This document shows, in pieces, positions 7,371 to 15,660 of a stretch of 23,620 nucleotides of DNA (its first letter is position 1; each line of letters opens with the position of its first letter). Location: the NCBI GenBank assembly GCA_009785015.1, contig WQXD01000028.1:1-23620 (forward strand), in the 5' to 3' direction. This DNA comes from Oscillospiraceae bacterium. Its GTDB lineage: Bacteria; Bacillota_A; Clostridia; Oscillospirales; WRJC01. The notes beneath the pieces are model-generated. The model made no database searches. It worked only from the letters and a program-made list of their open reading frames with translations, and was not told the origin of the DNA. The translations under genes were made by a program, and so were the position numbers.

Positions 7371-8177
7371 ATGAAAAAATATCTGAAATTTATCGCGTTT
7401 TTTCTGATCATGCTGACACTTGCGTCAATGGCTGCAGGCTGCGCGCCCGGCGGCGAAAAACTGGCAAGCATAAAAGAATCGGGCAAATTAACGGTCTACA
7501 CCGACCCAAACTTCCCTCCGTTTGAGTTTATAGGCGCCGACGGAATTATCGGCGTCGATATGGAAATAGGAAAAGCCATCGCGGATGAACTCGGCGTCGA
7601 TATGGTCATTGTGGAATCGGAATTTGACGCGATACTGATGGCGATCAAAGGCGGCAAAGGCGATATAGCGATTACGGGCATGACTATCAAGGATGACCGC
7701 AAAGAAAGCGTGGATTTTTCGATTCCGTATATAAATTCCGTCCAGTATCTGATTTTACCTGAAGAGTCCAATATAGAATTTATGGAAGACCTCGCCGGGA
7801 AAACAGTGGGCGTGGCTTTGGGGTATACCGGACAGTTTTTGATGGAGGATGAATTGGATGCGGACATAGACGGCGTTTTGGCGGGTTCGGGAACGGAAAT
7901 CAAAGAATATCCCAGCGCCATGGAAGCAATGCTCGATATGCAGAACAAAAGAACCGACGCGGTTGTCATGGACGAATACGTCGCCAAAAACATAGCGGCA
8001 AACAACTCCGGGCTCAAAGCCGTAGAGCTGCGGTACAAGGACGGCGCAATCGCCTCCGAGGAATACGGCGTAGTAGTGGCGAAAGGCAATGAAGATTTGC
8101 TCAAAATAATCGATAAAGTCGTCAAACGCCTGACAGACGAAGGCAAAATCCGCGAATGGATGATTTTGTACTCGTGA
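7371..8177 (+). CDS. Polar amino acid ABC importer, substrate-binding lipoprotein
   Basis: A 268-residue family-3 solute-binding protein. A lipoprotein signal peptide (MKKYLKFIAFFLIMLTLASM) ends at Cys24 in AAGC, so it is anchored outside the membrane. LTVYTDPNFPPFEFIGADG and GVDMEIGKAIADELG are the family's ligand-site strand and helix, and GDIAITGMTIKDDRKESVDFSIPY is the hinge-proximal block. AAGGAG at 7358-7363 lies seven bases ahead of the ATG. Permease and ATPase genes follow with overlaps, so this is a complete importer. In the family the ligand is a polar amino acid or related compound (glutamine, cystine, arginine, sometimes opines); which one is not visible here. Confidence 0.92.
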   Translation: MKKYLKFIAFFLIMLTLASMAAGCAPGGEKLASIKESGKLTVYTDPNFPPFEFIGADGIIGVDMEIGKAIADELGVDMVIVESEFDAILMAIKGGKGDIAITGMTIKDDRKESVDFSIPYINSVQYLILPEESNIEFMEDLAGKTVGVALGYTGQFLMEDELDADIDGVLAGSGTEIKEYPSAMEAMLDMQNKRTDAVVMDEYVAKNIAANNSGLKAVELRYKDGAIASEEYGVVVAKGNEDLLKIIDKVVKRLTDEGKIREWMILYS

Positions 8178-8890
8178 CAGTCGGCGAAATATGGAATTGG
8201 CTTGTCCATCAGTTCAATATCACTTTTATCGTCAACAACCGCTATAAACTTTTTTTGGAAGGTTTCGGAAATACTCTTGTTATCGCAATCGGGGCGTCGG
8301 TCGTCGGAATAATCATCGGCGCTTCGGTTGCGATGGTGCGGGTTTATCACGCGCAGACCGGCAATCTGAAAACAGCCAATTTTTTGTTCGGCGTTTATCT
8401 GGCGGTGTTCCGCGGCACGCCGATCGTGGTTCAGCTGCTGATCATGTATTATATCGTTTTAAAAAACGTGAATAACGCATTGCTGGTGGCTGTGCTTGCA
8501 TTCGGCATAAATTCGGGGGCGTATGTGGCTGAAATTGTCCGCGCCGGTATTCTTTCAGTCGATATAGGCCAGACCGAAGCGGGACGCTCTCTCGGGCTTC
8601 CCGCCCTGAAAACTCTGACTCTCATCGTGCTGCCCCAGGCGATTAAAAATATACTGCCCGCCTTGGGCAATGAATTTATCACTTTGCTCAAAGAAACTTC
8701 GGTCGCCGGCTATGTGGCGATACGCGACCTTGCGCGGGCGGGCGCGAATGTGCGCTCGCAGACAGCCGAGCCGTATTTTTCGCTTTTGTTCATCGCGCTT
8801 GTTTACTTCATATTGGTATTCTGCGTGACCAAACTTTTGAAAATCCTCGAAAGGAGGCTTGCGAAAAGTGACAGAAGTCATAGCAGTTAA
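8156..8890 (+). CDS. Polar amino acid ABC importer, permease
   Basis: A permease of the HisM/GlnP type with about five membrane segments. The cytoplasmic ATPase-docking (EAA) loop is clear as [24 protein letters not shown], followed by [12 protein letters not shown]. The ATG at 8156 overlaps the binding-protein gene by 22 bases; an in-frame GTG at 8174 that overlaps the upstream stop as GTGA is an equally good, translationally coupled start, with a weak GGATGA ahead of it. It ends by overlapping the ATPase gene. A single permease gene suggests a homodimeric channel. Confidence 0.9.
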   Translation: MDDFVLVTVGEIWNWLVHQFNITFIVNNRYKLFLEGFGNTLVIAIGASVVGIIIGASVAMVRVYHAQTGNLKTANFLFGVYLAVFRGTPIVVQLLIMYYIVLKNVNNALLVAVLAFGINSGAYVAEIVRAGILSVDIGQTEAGRSLGLPALKTLTLIVLPQAIKNILPALGNEFITLLKETSVAGYVAIRDLARAGANVRSQTAEPYFSLLFIALVYFILVFCVTKLLKILERRLAKSDRSHSS

Positions 8891-9599
8891 AGAGCTGTGC
8901 AAAAGTTTCGGGGATAATCAGGTATTGCGTAATATCAGTTATACGGTAGGCCAAGGGGAAAAAATTGTCATCGTGGGGCCGAGCGGCTCCGGCAAAAGCA
9001 CTTTTTTGCGATGTTTGAATCTGCTGGAAAAGCCGACTTCGGGAAAAATAATTTTCGAAGGCGAGGATATCACAAATGCGCACAAACGCTTGAATAAAGT
9101 CCGGCGGAAGATGGGCATGGTTTTTCAGAATTTCAATTTGTTCCCGCATCTGACGGTAAAAGGCAACTTAACGCTGGCCCCGGCGCAGCTGAAAATCATG
9201 AGCCGCGAAGAAGCGGATATCAAAGCGGACAGGCTCCTTGAGCGAATCGGCCTTTCGGATAAAGCCGAAACATATCCGAATATGCTCTCGGGGGGGCAAA
9301 AACAGCGTATCGCGATTCTGCGTTCGCTTGCCATGAACCCCGACGTCATGCTGTTTGACGAACCGACTTCGTCTTTGGACCCGGAAATGGTGGGGGAAGT
9401 TTTGTCGTTGATGAAAGATTTGGCCGCAGAGGGCATGACGATGATCGTGGTCACGCATGAAATGGGGTTTGCCCGTGAAGTGGCGACAAAAGTGTTGTTT
9501 ATGAACGATGGGCAGATACTGGAAGAAGCGCCCCCCGAACAATTTTTCAATTCGCCGAAAAATCCCCGTCTGACGGATTTTCTGTCAAAAGTTTTGTAA
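8868..9599 (+). CDS. Polar amino acid ABC importer, ATP-binding protein
   Basis: A 243-residue ATPase of the GlnQ/HisP type. Walker [10 protein letters not shown] is at 37-45, Q-loop [13 protein letters not shown] near 85-97, signature LSGGQ at 140-144, Walker [14 protein letters not shown] at 160-172 and the switch histidine in VTHEMGF near 197. The GTG at 8868 was chosen because AAGGAGG (8851-8857) lies ten bases ahead of it; the in-frame TTG at 8859 is only one base from that site. The gene overlaps the permease by 23 bases. The usual ARALA after the signature reads [11 protein letters not shown] here, a small deviation. It energises import by the two genes before it. Confidence 0.92.
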   Translation: MTEVIAVKELCKSFGDNQVLRNISYTVGQGEKIVIVGPSGSGKSTFLRCLNLLEKPTSGKIIFEGEDITNAHKRLNKVRRKMGMVFQNFNLFPHLTVKGNLTLAPAQLKIMSREEADIKADRLLERIGLSDKAETYPNMLSGGQKQRIAILRSLAMNPDVMLFDEPTSSLDPEMVGEVLSLMKDLAAEGMTMIVVTHEMGFAREVATKVLFMNDGQILEEAPPEQFFNSPKNPRLTDFLSKVL

Positions 9600-9628
9600 A
9601 AAATCAAAAAAATCAAGGAGGAATTTGC

Positions 9629-11107
9629 GTGAAAAGCCGATTGACCGCGTTATTTCTTGTATTGTTTATGTTGCCTTTGGCGATGGTGTCATGCAATGAC
9701 AAAAATAATACTCAAGATACTCCGGCAGAAACAATTGAAAAAGCGGATAAGCCGGAGGTACAGGCTTCCGGTGACGAATATATTTTCCCCGCATTGGACT
9801 GCGGAGAAGATGACTTTACTTTTTTAAACGTTATAGCATGGATTTTTTATACTACCATAGTACATGAAGAGATGACGGGCGAAGTGCTGGATGACGCCAT
9901 TTACACCCGCAACCGCCTGATTGAAGAAAAATTCAACGTGAATATCAAAGAAGAAAAAATCGACAACGGAACCGTGGCGAATACATTCAAGAAAACAGTG
10001 CTGGCAGGCGACGAATTGTATGACGCGGCATACCTTCCCGCAAATTTCTCCGGAAGCAACATAGGAGTTATGATAACGGAAGGGATGTTTCAAAACCTGA
10101 CGGCAATTCCCGAATTGAATTTAAGCGAACCGTGGTGGAATCAAAATATCAACAAAGACGCGCGAATCGGAAGCTCCGACGCTCTTTATTTCGCGGGCTG
10201 CGACATCAATATATACAACCTGCAGGGCGCGTGGTGCGTATATTTCAATGAGGATATGTTCCAAAACTTAGGGCTTGATTTTCCGTATGCAAAAGTGAAA
10301 AACGGAAAATGGACGTTCGACGAGTTCTATTCCTACGCAAAAGCGGGCGCGCAGCTCAACGGAGCCGAAAATTACAAATGGAATCTGGAAAGCCCCGCCA
10401 TATACGGTCATACATCATATGAATTCGCCTCAAACGCGCTGATTGCGTCGGCGGGCGAAAAATATATAACCAAAGATGACAACGGAATGCCCCGCCTGGC
10501 AATAGAGAGCGAAAGGTATTACAACGTCTGCGAAAAAATCGCGGCGATGAACAAAAACGAAGGCGAATATCTGAATGCGAACAGCTACAGTATTAAGGGC
10601 TTTCATTTTATGGCCATTTTCAATGCCGGCAGGGCGGCAATGATGATAGGGGAACTCGGAGCAGCCGACGATTTCAAAGCGATGGAAAACGTATATGGCA
10701 TAGTTCCGCTGCCGAAATACGACGAAAATCAAAAAGAATATTATACATTGGTTCACAATTCGTCGCCTCTTCTCGTTGTTCCGGTTACCAACAGCAACCT
10801 GCCGCGCACCGGAACTATAATCGACGCCCTCGCTTATGTCAGCCACAGAGACACAACTCCCGTGTTTTATAATATTACGCTCTCCGTGAAAAGGCTGCAA
10901 AACGAGGAATCCATCGATATGTTGAAAATCATACGCGATTCCGTATTTATAGACTTCGGCATCGTATTCGACTGGAGTATGGATTTAATTGGGGCGGTAT
11001 CTTCCGCGTTGGATTCGGGAAAAAGCGAAATAGCGTCTGTAATCGAGAAAAACAGAGATCAAGTAAAAGCGAACATGGAAAAAACAATGCAATATTTCGG
11101 CCAATAA
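9629..11107 (+). CDS. Sugar-type extracellular solute-binding lipoprotein
   Basis: A 492-residue lipoprotein with a signal peptide (MKSRLTALFLVLFMLPLAMV) and lipobox Cys22, followed by a Thr/Asn/Glu-rich linker. The body resembles family-1 (carbohydrate) solute-binding proteins: a RNRLIEEKFNVNI block near 90, EPWWNQNINKDARIG near 165, WCVYFNEDMFQNLGLDFPY near 205 and YGIVPLPKYDENQKEYY near 360, all repeated in the other paralogs here. The acidic DxDGDG loop seen in the two minus-strand paralogs is degenerate (AQLNGAENYKWN). The start is GTG 9629, seven bases after AAGGAGG. It follows the amino acid ATPase by 29 bases and is probably co-transcribed with it, yet it belongs to a different transporter class and has no permease here. 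The ligand is possibly a fructose-containing sugar, given the GH32 gene downstream. Confidence 0.8.
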   Translation: MKSRLTALFLVLFMLPLAMVSCNDKNNTQDTPAETIEKADKPEVQASGDEYIFPALDCGEDDFTFLNVIAWIFYTTIVHEEMTGEVLDDAIYTRNRLIEEKFNVNIKEEKIDNGTVANTFKKTVLAGDELYDAAYLPANFSGSNIGVMITEGMFQNLTAIPELNLSEPWWNQNINKDARIGSSDALYFAGCDINIYNLQGAWCVYFNEDMFQNLGLDFPYAKVKNGKWTFDEFYSYAKAGAQLNGAENYKWNLESPAIYGHTSYEFASNALIASAGEKYITKDDNGMPRLAIESERYYNVCEKIAAMNKNEGEYLNANSYSIKGFHFMAIFNAGRAAMMIGELGAADDFKAMENVYGIVPLPKYDENQKEYYTLVHNSSPLLVVPVTNSNLPRTGTIIDALAYVSHRDTTPVFYNITLSVKRLQNEESIDMLKIIRDSVFIDFGIVFDWSMDLIGAVSSALDSGKSEIASVIEKNRDQVKANMEKTMQYFGQ

Positions 11108-11133
11108 CAGTTGAAAAAAAGGGAGGGTATCCT

Positions 11134-12354
11134 ATGAGCGATTTTATGTTTATGTCGCCGGCATTTGCGGACCTTTATGTTATTTCCGGCAAATGTATTG
11201 ATATGGAGGGGATGTATGTTTGCGCGGAAAGAATTGCGGATAAAAAGCCGGAAAATATTTTTTATGAAGATATTCCGGATAAAAATGCCGGATATATCCC
11301 TTTCGGGGCAGATTTGCGCTGGTGGTTTGCGGAACAGTACCACGCGGGAACACTTGACGACGCTGTAAAAGATCTGGATTTTAGATGTGTTTACGTGCCG
11401 AAAAGACCTGTGTCGGAAAGCAAAAGAGTATATAACGTGGAATTTGACAAGGACAGCGGCATTTGCTTTGAAGAATACTGGGAGGGAGAACCGGTAAAAT
11501 ACGTCAATGGCGGTTATCCCGGACAAATAAGGACGACAAAAGTAATAACGCCGGTCGGCTCGCTTGTCTCCAAGGAAAAATATATTTCATTCACGTTCGG
11601 AATCATCGAATACCTGATCAAAACAGAGGCCGATCTCGATATTTTCCGGTATATTTTGGAACATACAAAAATCATTCCTGTTCCCGATCCCGATCCTTTC
11701 TGCAATAATTGGTTTTCATCGGGGCCCAAAACGTCCATGCAGGCTTTTATCGTCGAATTGGCGGGCGTGTTCACCACAGCGTTTTTGATGGCGGATTGCC
11801 GGCAAAAAATGGAAGAAATATTGAGCATGATGTCGGACATCGAAGATAAAATATATCAGTTGTTCGCCGAATCGCCGGTTCACGGCGTGTTTATCTGCGA
11901 AAATTTATCCTCTGACGTCAGCGCGGGATACTGGGATGAGTATATAGGGCCCCAGTTGGCCAAATGGGCCGGTATGCTTCATGCCCGCGGGAAAAAAATA
12001 GGCATTCACTTGGACGGGACGCTCAATCCTTTGCTGGGGCGTTTGAAAGAAGCGGGTATCGACAGCGTAAACGGGTTGACGGCCGCGCCTTCGGGAGATA
12101 TGGAATTTGAACGAATGCGGGAAGTTGCGGGAGACGATATTGTCATTGAGAGCATTTTGCCGCAAATTATTTTCACTCCGGCCTATTCGGAAGAAGAATT
12201 TGAACAATACGTAAAGAGTGCGATTCTCCATTTCAAAGACGATTACAAAGTGGCTTTGGGGATTGGAGATTTACTGCCGGTCGACGGTCTGATAAAAAGA
12301 GTCGAAAAAGTGGTGAAAATGATCTGGAAGCTGGGCGCGCGAGAGAAAAGATGA
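11134..12354 (+). CDS. Uroporphyrinogen decarboxylase-fold family protein, catabolic type
   Basis: A 406-residue protein whose C-terminal two thirds resembles the URO-D/cobamide methyltransferase superfamily: YIEYLIKTEADLDIFRYIL-like spacing, GVFICENLSSDVSAGYWDEYIGPQLAKWAGMLHARGKKIGIHLDGTLNPLLGRLKEAGIDSVNGLTAAPSGDM, and the closing VALGIGDLLPVDGLIKRV. Members of this group occur in sugar and secondary-metabolite operons and are not haem biosynthesis enzymes. The first third is less conserved. No signal peptide is seen. GGGAGGG lies six bases ahead of the ATG. It sits between a solute-binding protein and a GH32 enzyme, so a role in the same catabolic route is likely, but the reaction is unknown; methyl transfer from a methylated substrate is one possibility. 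Confidence 0.7.
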   Translation: MSDFMFMSPAFADLYVISGKCIDMEGMYVCAERIADKKPENIFYEDIPDKNAGYIPFGADLRWWFAEQYHAGTLDDAVKDLDFRCVYVPKRPVSESKRVYNVEFDKDSGICFEEYWEGEPVKYVNGGYPGQIRTTKVITPVGSLVSKEKYISFTFGIIEYLIKTEADLDIFRYILEHTKIIPVPDPDPFCNNWFSSGPKTSMQAFIVELAGVFTTAFLMADCRQKMEEILSMMSDIEDKIYQLFAESPVHGVFICENLSSDVSAGYWDEYIGPQLAKWAGMLHARGKKIGIHLDGTLNPLLGRLKEAGIDSVNGLTAAPSGDMEFERMREVAGDDIVIESILPQIIFTPAYSEEEFEQYVKSAILHFKDDYKVALGIGDLLPVDGLIKRVEKVVKMIWKLGAREKR

Positions 12355-12390
12355 TTATACTGTAAATATATGGATGGGGAAATTAATAAT

Positions 12391-13488
12391 ATGGACAAAA
12401 GATTGAAATATCATTTTGAACCCAAAAAAGGCTGGATAAACGACCCGAACGGCTTGATATTTTACAAAAGGCAATACCACGCGTTTTTTCAGCATTACCC
12501 GTATGCGCCCAAATGGGGGCAGATGCACTGGGGACACGCCGTAAGCGACGATCTGATCCGCTGGAAAGAGCTGCCCATAGCCCTTTACCCCGACAAACCG
12601 TATGACGACGGCGAGAGGGGAGGGTGCTGGTCGGGAAGCGCGGTAATCAAAGACGACTTGTTGTATTTGTTCTATACTTCCGTTTCGGATGAATTCGGAC
12701 AAACGCAATCCGTCGCAATGAGCAAAGACGGACTGCATTTTGAAAAATATGAAAACAATCCCGTAATCAAAAAATATCCCCCCGACGGAAGCTGCGATTT
12801 CAGAGACCCCAAAGTGACGAAGATAGGCGGCATATATTACATGGTCTGCGGTTCGGGAAAAGACAACATAGGGAAAATATTGCTTTTTTCGTCCGAAAAC
12901 CTGTTCGACTGGCAATATGTCGGCGTATTGTTTGAAGGTGAACAGTACGGAAGCGTTTTGGAGTGTCCCGACTTTTTCCCGTTTGACGATAAATATATGC
13001 TGATGTTTTCGCAGATGGGCAGGCCGACCCATTCCACGATGTTCATTTACGGCGATTTCGACGGGAAAGTATTTGCTCCGGTTTCTTTTCATACTCCCGA
13101 AGCGGGGCCTCATTTCTACGCGCCGCAGACTTTTGCCGACGACAAAAACCGCAGGATAATCATAGGCTGGCTGAACTCATGGGACAGACAGACAAAAACA
13201 AGCGAAGATTATACGGGAGCCTTTACAATTCCGCGCGAGCTAAAAATGGTTGACGGCAAATTATATACGTTTCCTGTAAGCGAAGCGTCGGATCTGCTCA
13301 AAAATGAAGACGAGTTGGTCAAAATCGAAAAAAACGGTTTGACAGCAACGGCAAAGACTATCTCGTTTCCATTGGAATACAGAGGCGGCATAGAAAGAGT
13401 AGATATTTTAAAAGATACCAAAACCATAGAAGTTTTCGTCAACAAGGGCGAAACCTCGTTTACATGCTGGTTTGCTGATGAAAATTGA
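12391..13488 (+). CDS. GH32 beta-fructofuranosidase with a reduced C-terminal domain
   Basis: A 365-residue GH32 enzyme that would hydrolyse sucrose, sucrose 6-phosphate or short fructans. The three catalytic motifs are present: nucleophile D18 in WINDPNG, transition-state stabiliser D139 in FRDP and acid/base E191 in ECPDFF. The five-bladed propeller covers about residues 1-300. The C-terminal beta-sandwich is cut to about 65 residues, against roughly 120-150 in most members, yet its closing strand TIEVFVNKGETSFTCWF is kept, so it looks shortened internally. The start at 12391 has ATGGGGA about ten bases upstream; the ATG at 12370 has no ribosome binding site. There is no signal peptide, so it is cytoplasmic. 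It ends inside the convergent 13460-13915 gene, with a 29-base overlap. Confidence 0.88.
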   Translation: MDKRLKYHFEPKKGWINDPNGLIFYKRQYHAFFQHYPYAPKWGQMHWGHAVSDDLIRWKELPIALYPDKPYDDGERGGCWSGSAVIKDDLLYLFYTSVSDEFGQTQSVAMSKDGLHFEKYENNPVIKKYPPDGSCDFRDPKVTKIGGIYYMVCGSGKDNIGKILLFSSENLFDWQYVGVLFEGEQYGSVLECPDFFPFDDKYMLMFSQMGRPTHSTMFIYGDFDGKVFAPVSFHTPEAGPHFYAPQTFADDKNRRIIIGWLNSWDRQTKTSEDYTGAFTIPRELKMVDGKLYTFPVSEASDLLKNEDELVKIEKNGLTATAKTISFPLEYRGGIERVDILKDTKTIEVFVNKGETSFTCWFADEN

Positions 13489-13915
13489 AGTCCGGTAAAC
13501 TCAAAGCCCATTCATGCAATAGTTCCATAGTTTCAAGAATATTTCGCGACCTCTCAAATACCCCTTTATTAAAATTGCGATACTTTACTACAATACACAA
13601 TTTCTTTTTCGTGCCCGAATCGTCATCACCATCACCTTCAACAACAAATCCAGGCGGTAAATTAGGCAGAATAATGCCCTCCTTGAACGTAATATAACTG
13701 TATGGAGCTACTTTTGATTCCCAAAGTCCATTCTCGCCCCAAATTAACCAATCAACCACCGAATGTCCGGCGCAACATATTTCCGTCAAATAACCCTTGC
13801 GGTTCAACACTTGAATAGCGGGGGCTATTGTTTCGTCTACTTCAAAATAACCATCGGTGATTAAGTGTTGGTCATTGTGGTATATCTCAAATGTTTCTTT
13901 GTGCATACAAGCCAT
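13460..13915 (-). CDS. Conserved small protein of unknown function with a CCAGH motif
   Basis: A 151-residue soluble protein that I do not recognise as any characterised enzyme. It has the pattern IAPAIQVLNRKGYLTEICCAGH (residues 30-51), then PYSYITFKEGIILPNLPPGF (71-90), an acidic loop EGDGDDDSG and a basic stretch, ending in a helix. The same layout (…LN.KGY.T..CC.GH……YI.F) occurs in small uncharacterised Firmicute proteins. C47, C48 and H51 could bind a metal; this is inference. AAAGGGG lies seven bases ahead of the ATG. It is 28 bases downstream of a solute-binding protein gene on the same strand and its 3' end overlaps the convergent GH32 gene by 29 bases. Its codons look more AT-rich than those of its neighbours, so it may be a late arrival. 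Confidence 0.75.
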   Translation of the reverse strand: MACMHKETFEIYHNDQHLITDGYFEVDETIAPAIQVLNRKGYLTEICCAGHSVVDWLIWGENGLWESKVAPYSYITFKEGIILPNLPPGFVVEGDGDDDSGTKKKLCIVVKYRNFNKGVFERSRNILETMELLHEWALSLPDFNFHQQTSM

Positions 13916-13943
13916 TGTATCGCCCCTTTGATTATATATAATT

Positions 13944-15455
13944 TCAGTTTATCGACAGATAAGCTTCGACCAATTTGTTTATTTCCGCTTCCGCTTTGTT
14001 TTTTATTTTTTGATAACCCGATACAAAATCACTTTTGAATCCGCTCAAACAATCACGCATGAATATTGAACTGCCGCCGAAATCATGAATCACATTCAAA
14101 TCAAAATAAAAATTCGAATATATTATATCGAGCATTTGCTGGGAGGACTCATCGCGCGCCACTTTTTGCTGTATTATTATATCATACATGGCGGGTCTCA
14201 CCATTTCGTATGAAAGATATGCCATAGTTTCCATAATCAGCCCTGTGCGTTCGGGATTGTCGCAGTAATTCGGCACGGCTATTCCCGCCGGACCCCAGGG
14301 ATTGCCGTAAGAAACATAATCGCTCTGCAGCGAATCAAGCTTCGGAAGCGGTATGATGCCGTAATCATCTTCCATTGACCTGTAGTAATTGATCACATTA
14401 TTCATGGTTATAATCGTAAACAGCGCCCTGCCTTCTACAAACAGCGGTATTTCCGACATAAATTCGTAAGTCATTGCGCCGTTGTTGGTCGAAGTGGGGT
14501 CAAATAATATTTCGGCGATTCTGTTTACCAAGCTGACCGTTTTTTCATCCTCCATAGTCAGCCTGAAATACGAATCGTCATCTTTGACTGTTATTTTTTG
14601 CCCGAACGCAGTAAATAATGCCGCTCCGCAGTTTCCGTCCCCCGCTGCCACTCCGTAAAAATCGTTCATGGTCATGACCCCGTCGCCGTCTAAATCCTTG
14701 TTCTTGTCTTTTATAATTTCCACAAATTTATCGGCGGTCCATTCGTTATTCAGCACAAGCTGATTTACGTTTCCTATGTCCAAATCCGCGGCTTTATTTT
14801 TATTATAGGCGCATACTATGGGAGTGTAATAGAAAATCGGCGACAATGGTCCGGTGTTATAGAAAATCTTGCCGTTGACCTGCATGGTTTCATACATCGA
14901 TTTACACCACCAAAGCTCTGTCAACTGCAAATAACCAAGCGAGTTCAAATCATACAGCGTTCCTGACGGGGCAAGGGTGTTCAAGCCGTCCGCCATAGAC
15001 GTAATCAGCATATCATATGCCATATCCTGCGCTTTCACGGATTTGTTCACTTGATCGCGCAATACGCCCCGGTTTTCCAAAGGGATATTTTCAATCGTTA
15101 TATTAAACCGCTCCTCTAAAATTTTATTGCGCCTGTACAACGAATCAATCATCGGCTCGCCTGTTTCCTCTGCCTCGGGAAAATTGGGAAAACCCGTAAA
15201 TTGCTGCGCTATTATCTTAAATGTATATTCTTCAAAATCCGTGATCGGAAGCGTATCCAAATAATTTTGCTTTTCGGTTTCATCCCCTGCGGAAGATATA
15301 TTACCGGCATTTTCAGGCTCATTTGCTGCCGCGTCATTGGCACTTTTGTCCGATTCCGCGTTTTTTTGGCTTTTTTCATTGCTGCAGGCTGCCGTAAATT
15401 GTAACATCAAAAACGTCAAAATCAATATCGCCCATATAAACTTTTTGTTTTTCAT
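13944..15455 (-). CDS. Sugar-type extracellular solute-binding lipoprotein with an EF-hand-like loop
   Basis: A 503-residue lipoprotein: signal peptide MKNKKFIWAILILTFLMLQF with lipobox TAAC at Cys24, an Asn/Ala/Glu-rich linker to about residue 65, then a family-1 type solute-binding body. RRNKILEERFNITI (108-121), ELWWCKSMYETMQVNGKIFY (180-199) and DYGIIPLPKLDSLQSDY match the paralogs here. DLDGDGVMTMND at 254-265 has Asp at positions 1, 3, 5 and 12, like a dockerin or EF-hand calcium loop. AAAGGAG precedes the start. It lies directly after the remnant of a Gfo/Idh oxidoreductase in the long minus-strand operon. No permease is encoded nearby. The ligand is probably a carbohydrate but cannot be named. 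Confidence 0.82.
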   Translation of the reverse strand: MKNKKFIWAILILTFLMLQFTAACSNEKSQKNAESDKSANDAAANEPENAGNISSAGDETEKQNYLDTLPITDFEEYTFKIIAQQFTGFPNFPEAEETGEPMIDSLYRRNKILEERFNITIENIPLENRGVLRDQVNKSVKAQDMAYDMLITSMADGLNTLAPSGTLYDLNSLGYLQLTELWWCKSMYETMQVNGKIFYNTGPLSPIFYYTPIVCAYNKNKAADLDIGNVNQLVLNNEWTADKFVEIIKDKNKDLDGDGVMTMNDFYGVAAGDGNCGAALFTAFGQKITVKDDDSYFRLTMEDEKTVSLVNRIAEILFDPTSTNNGAMTYEFMSEIPLFVEGRALFTIITMNNVINYYRSMEDDYGIIPLPKLDSLQSDYVSYGNPWGPAGIAVPNYCDNPERTGLIMETMAYLSYEMVRPAMYDIIIQQKVARDESSQQMLDIIYSNFYFDLNVIHDFGGSSIFMRDCLSGFKSDFVSGYQKIKNKAEAEINKLVEAYLSIN

Positions 15456-15477
15456 AAAAATATTCTCCTTTTTTCGG

Positions 15478-15641
15478 TTATTGTAAACTGGTGTCTTCTG
15501 CTGCCCAAAGTCCCAAAATGGGACCGCAGCTGCTCTTGACGCAGACCCGCCCGCCGGTATTTATCGATTCCTCCATACACAGCATTACAAATGGCTGCTG
15601 ATTTCGCCGCATCCCATAATTCCTGCTCGCAGTTTCTGCAT
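15478..15641 (-). pseudogene. Remnant of a Gfo/Idh/MocA-family oxidoreductase
   Basis: Read on the minus strand, GAGAGGG precedes ATG 15641 and the peptide MQKLRAGIMGCGEISSHL, the NAD(P)-binding Rossmann start (GxMGCGxI) of this dehydrogenase family, and stops at TAA 15585-15587. In a second frame the following bases read AAICNAVYG and then, in a third frame, EESINTGGRVCVKSS..., ending at TAA 15478-15480; together these resemble the last helix and strand of the family (…NAVYESINTGKxV…). About 300 codons between the two ends are missing and the junction is frameshifted. The gene lies 19 bases after a sugar isomerase/epimerase, a common partner of Gfo/Idh enzymes, which supports the reading. 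It cannot make a working enzyme. Confidence 0.7.
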
Positions 15642-15660
15642 AATAACCCTCTCTTTTTCT

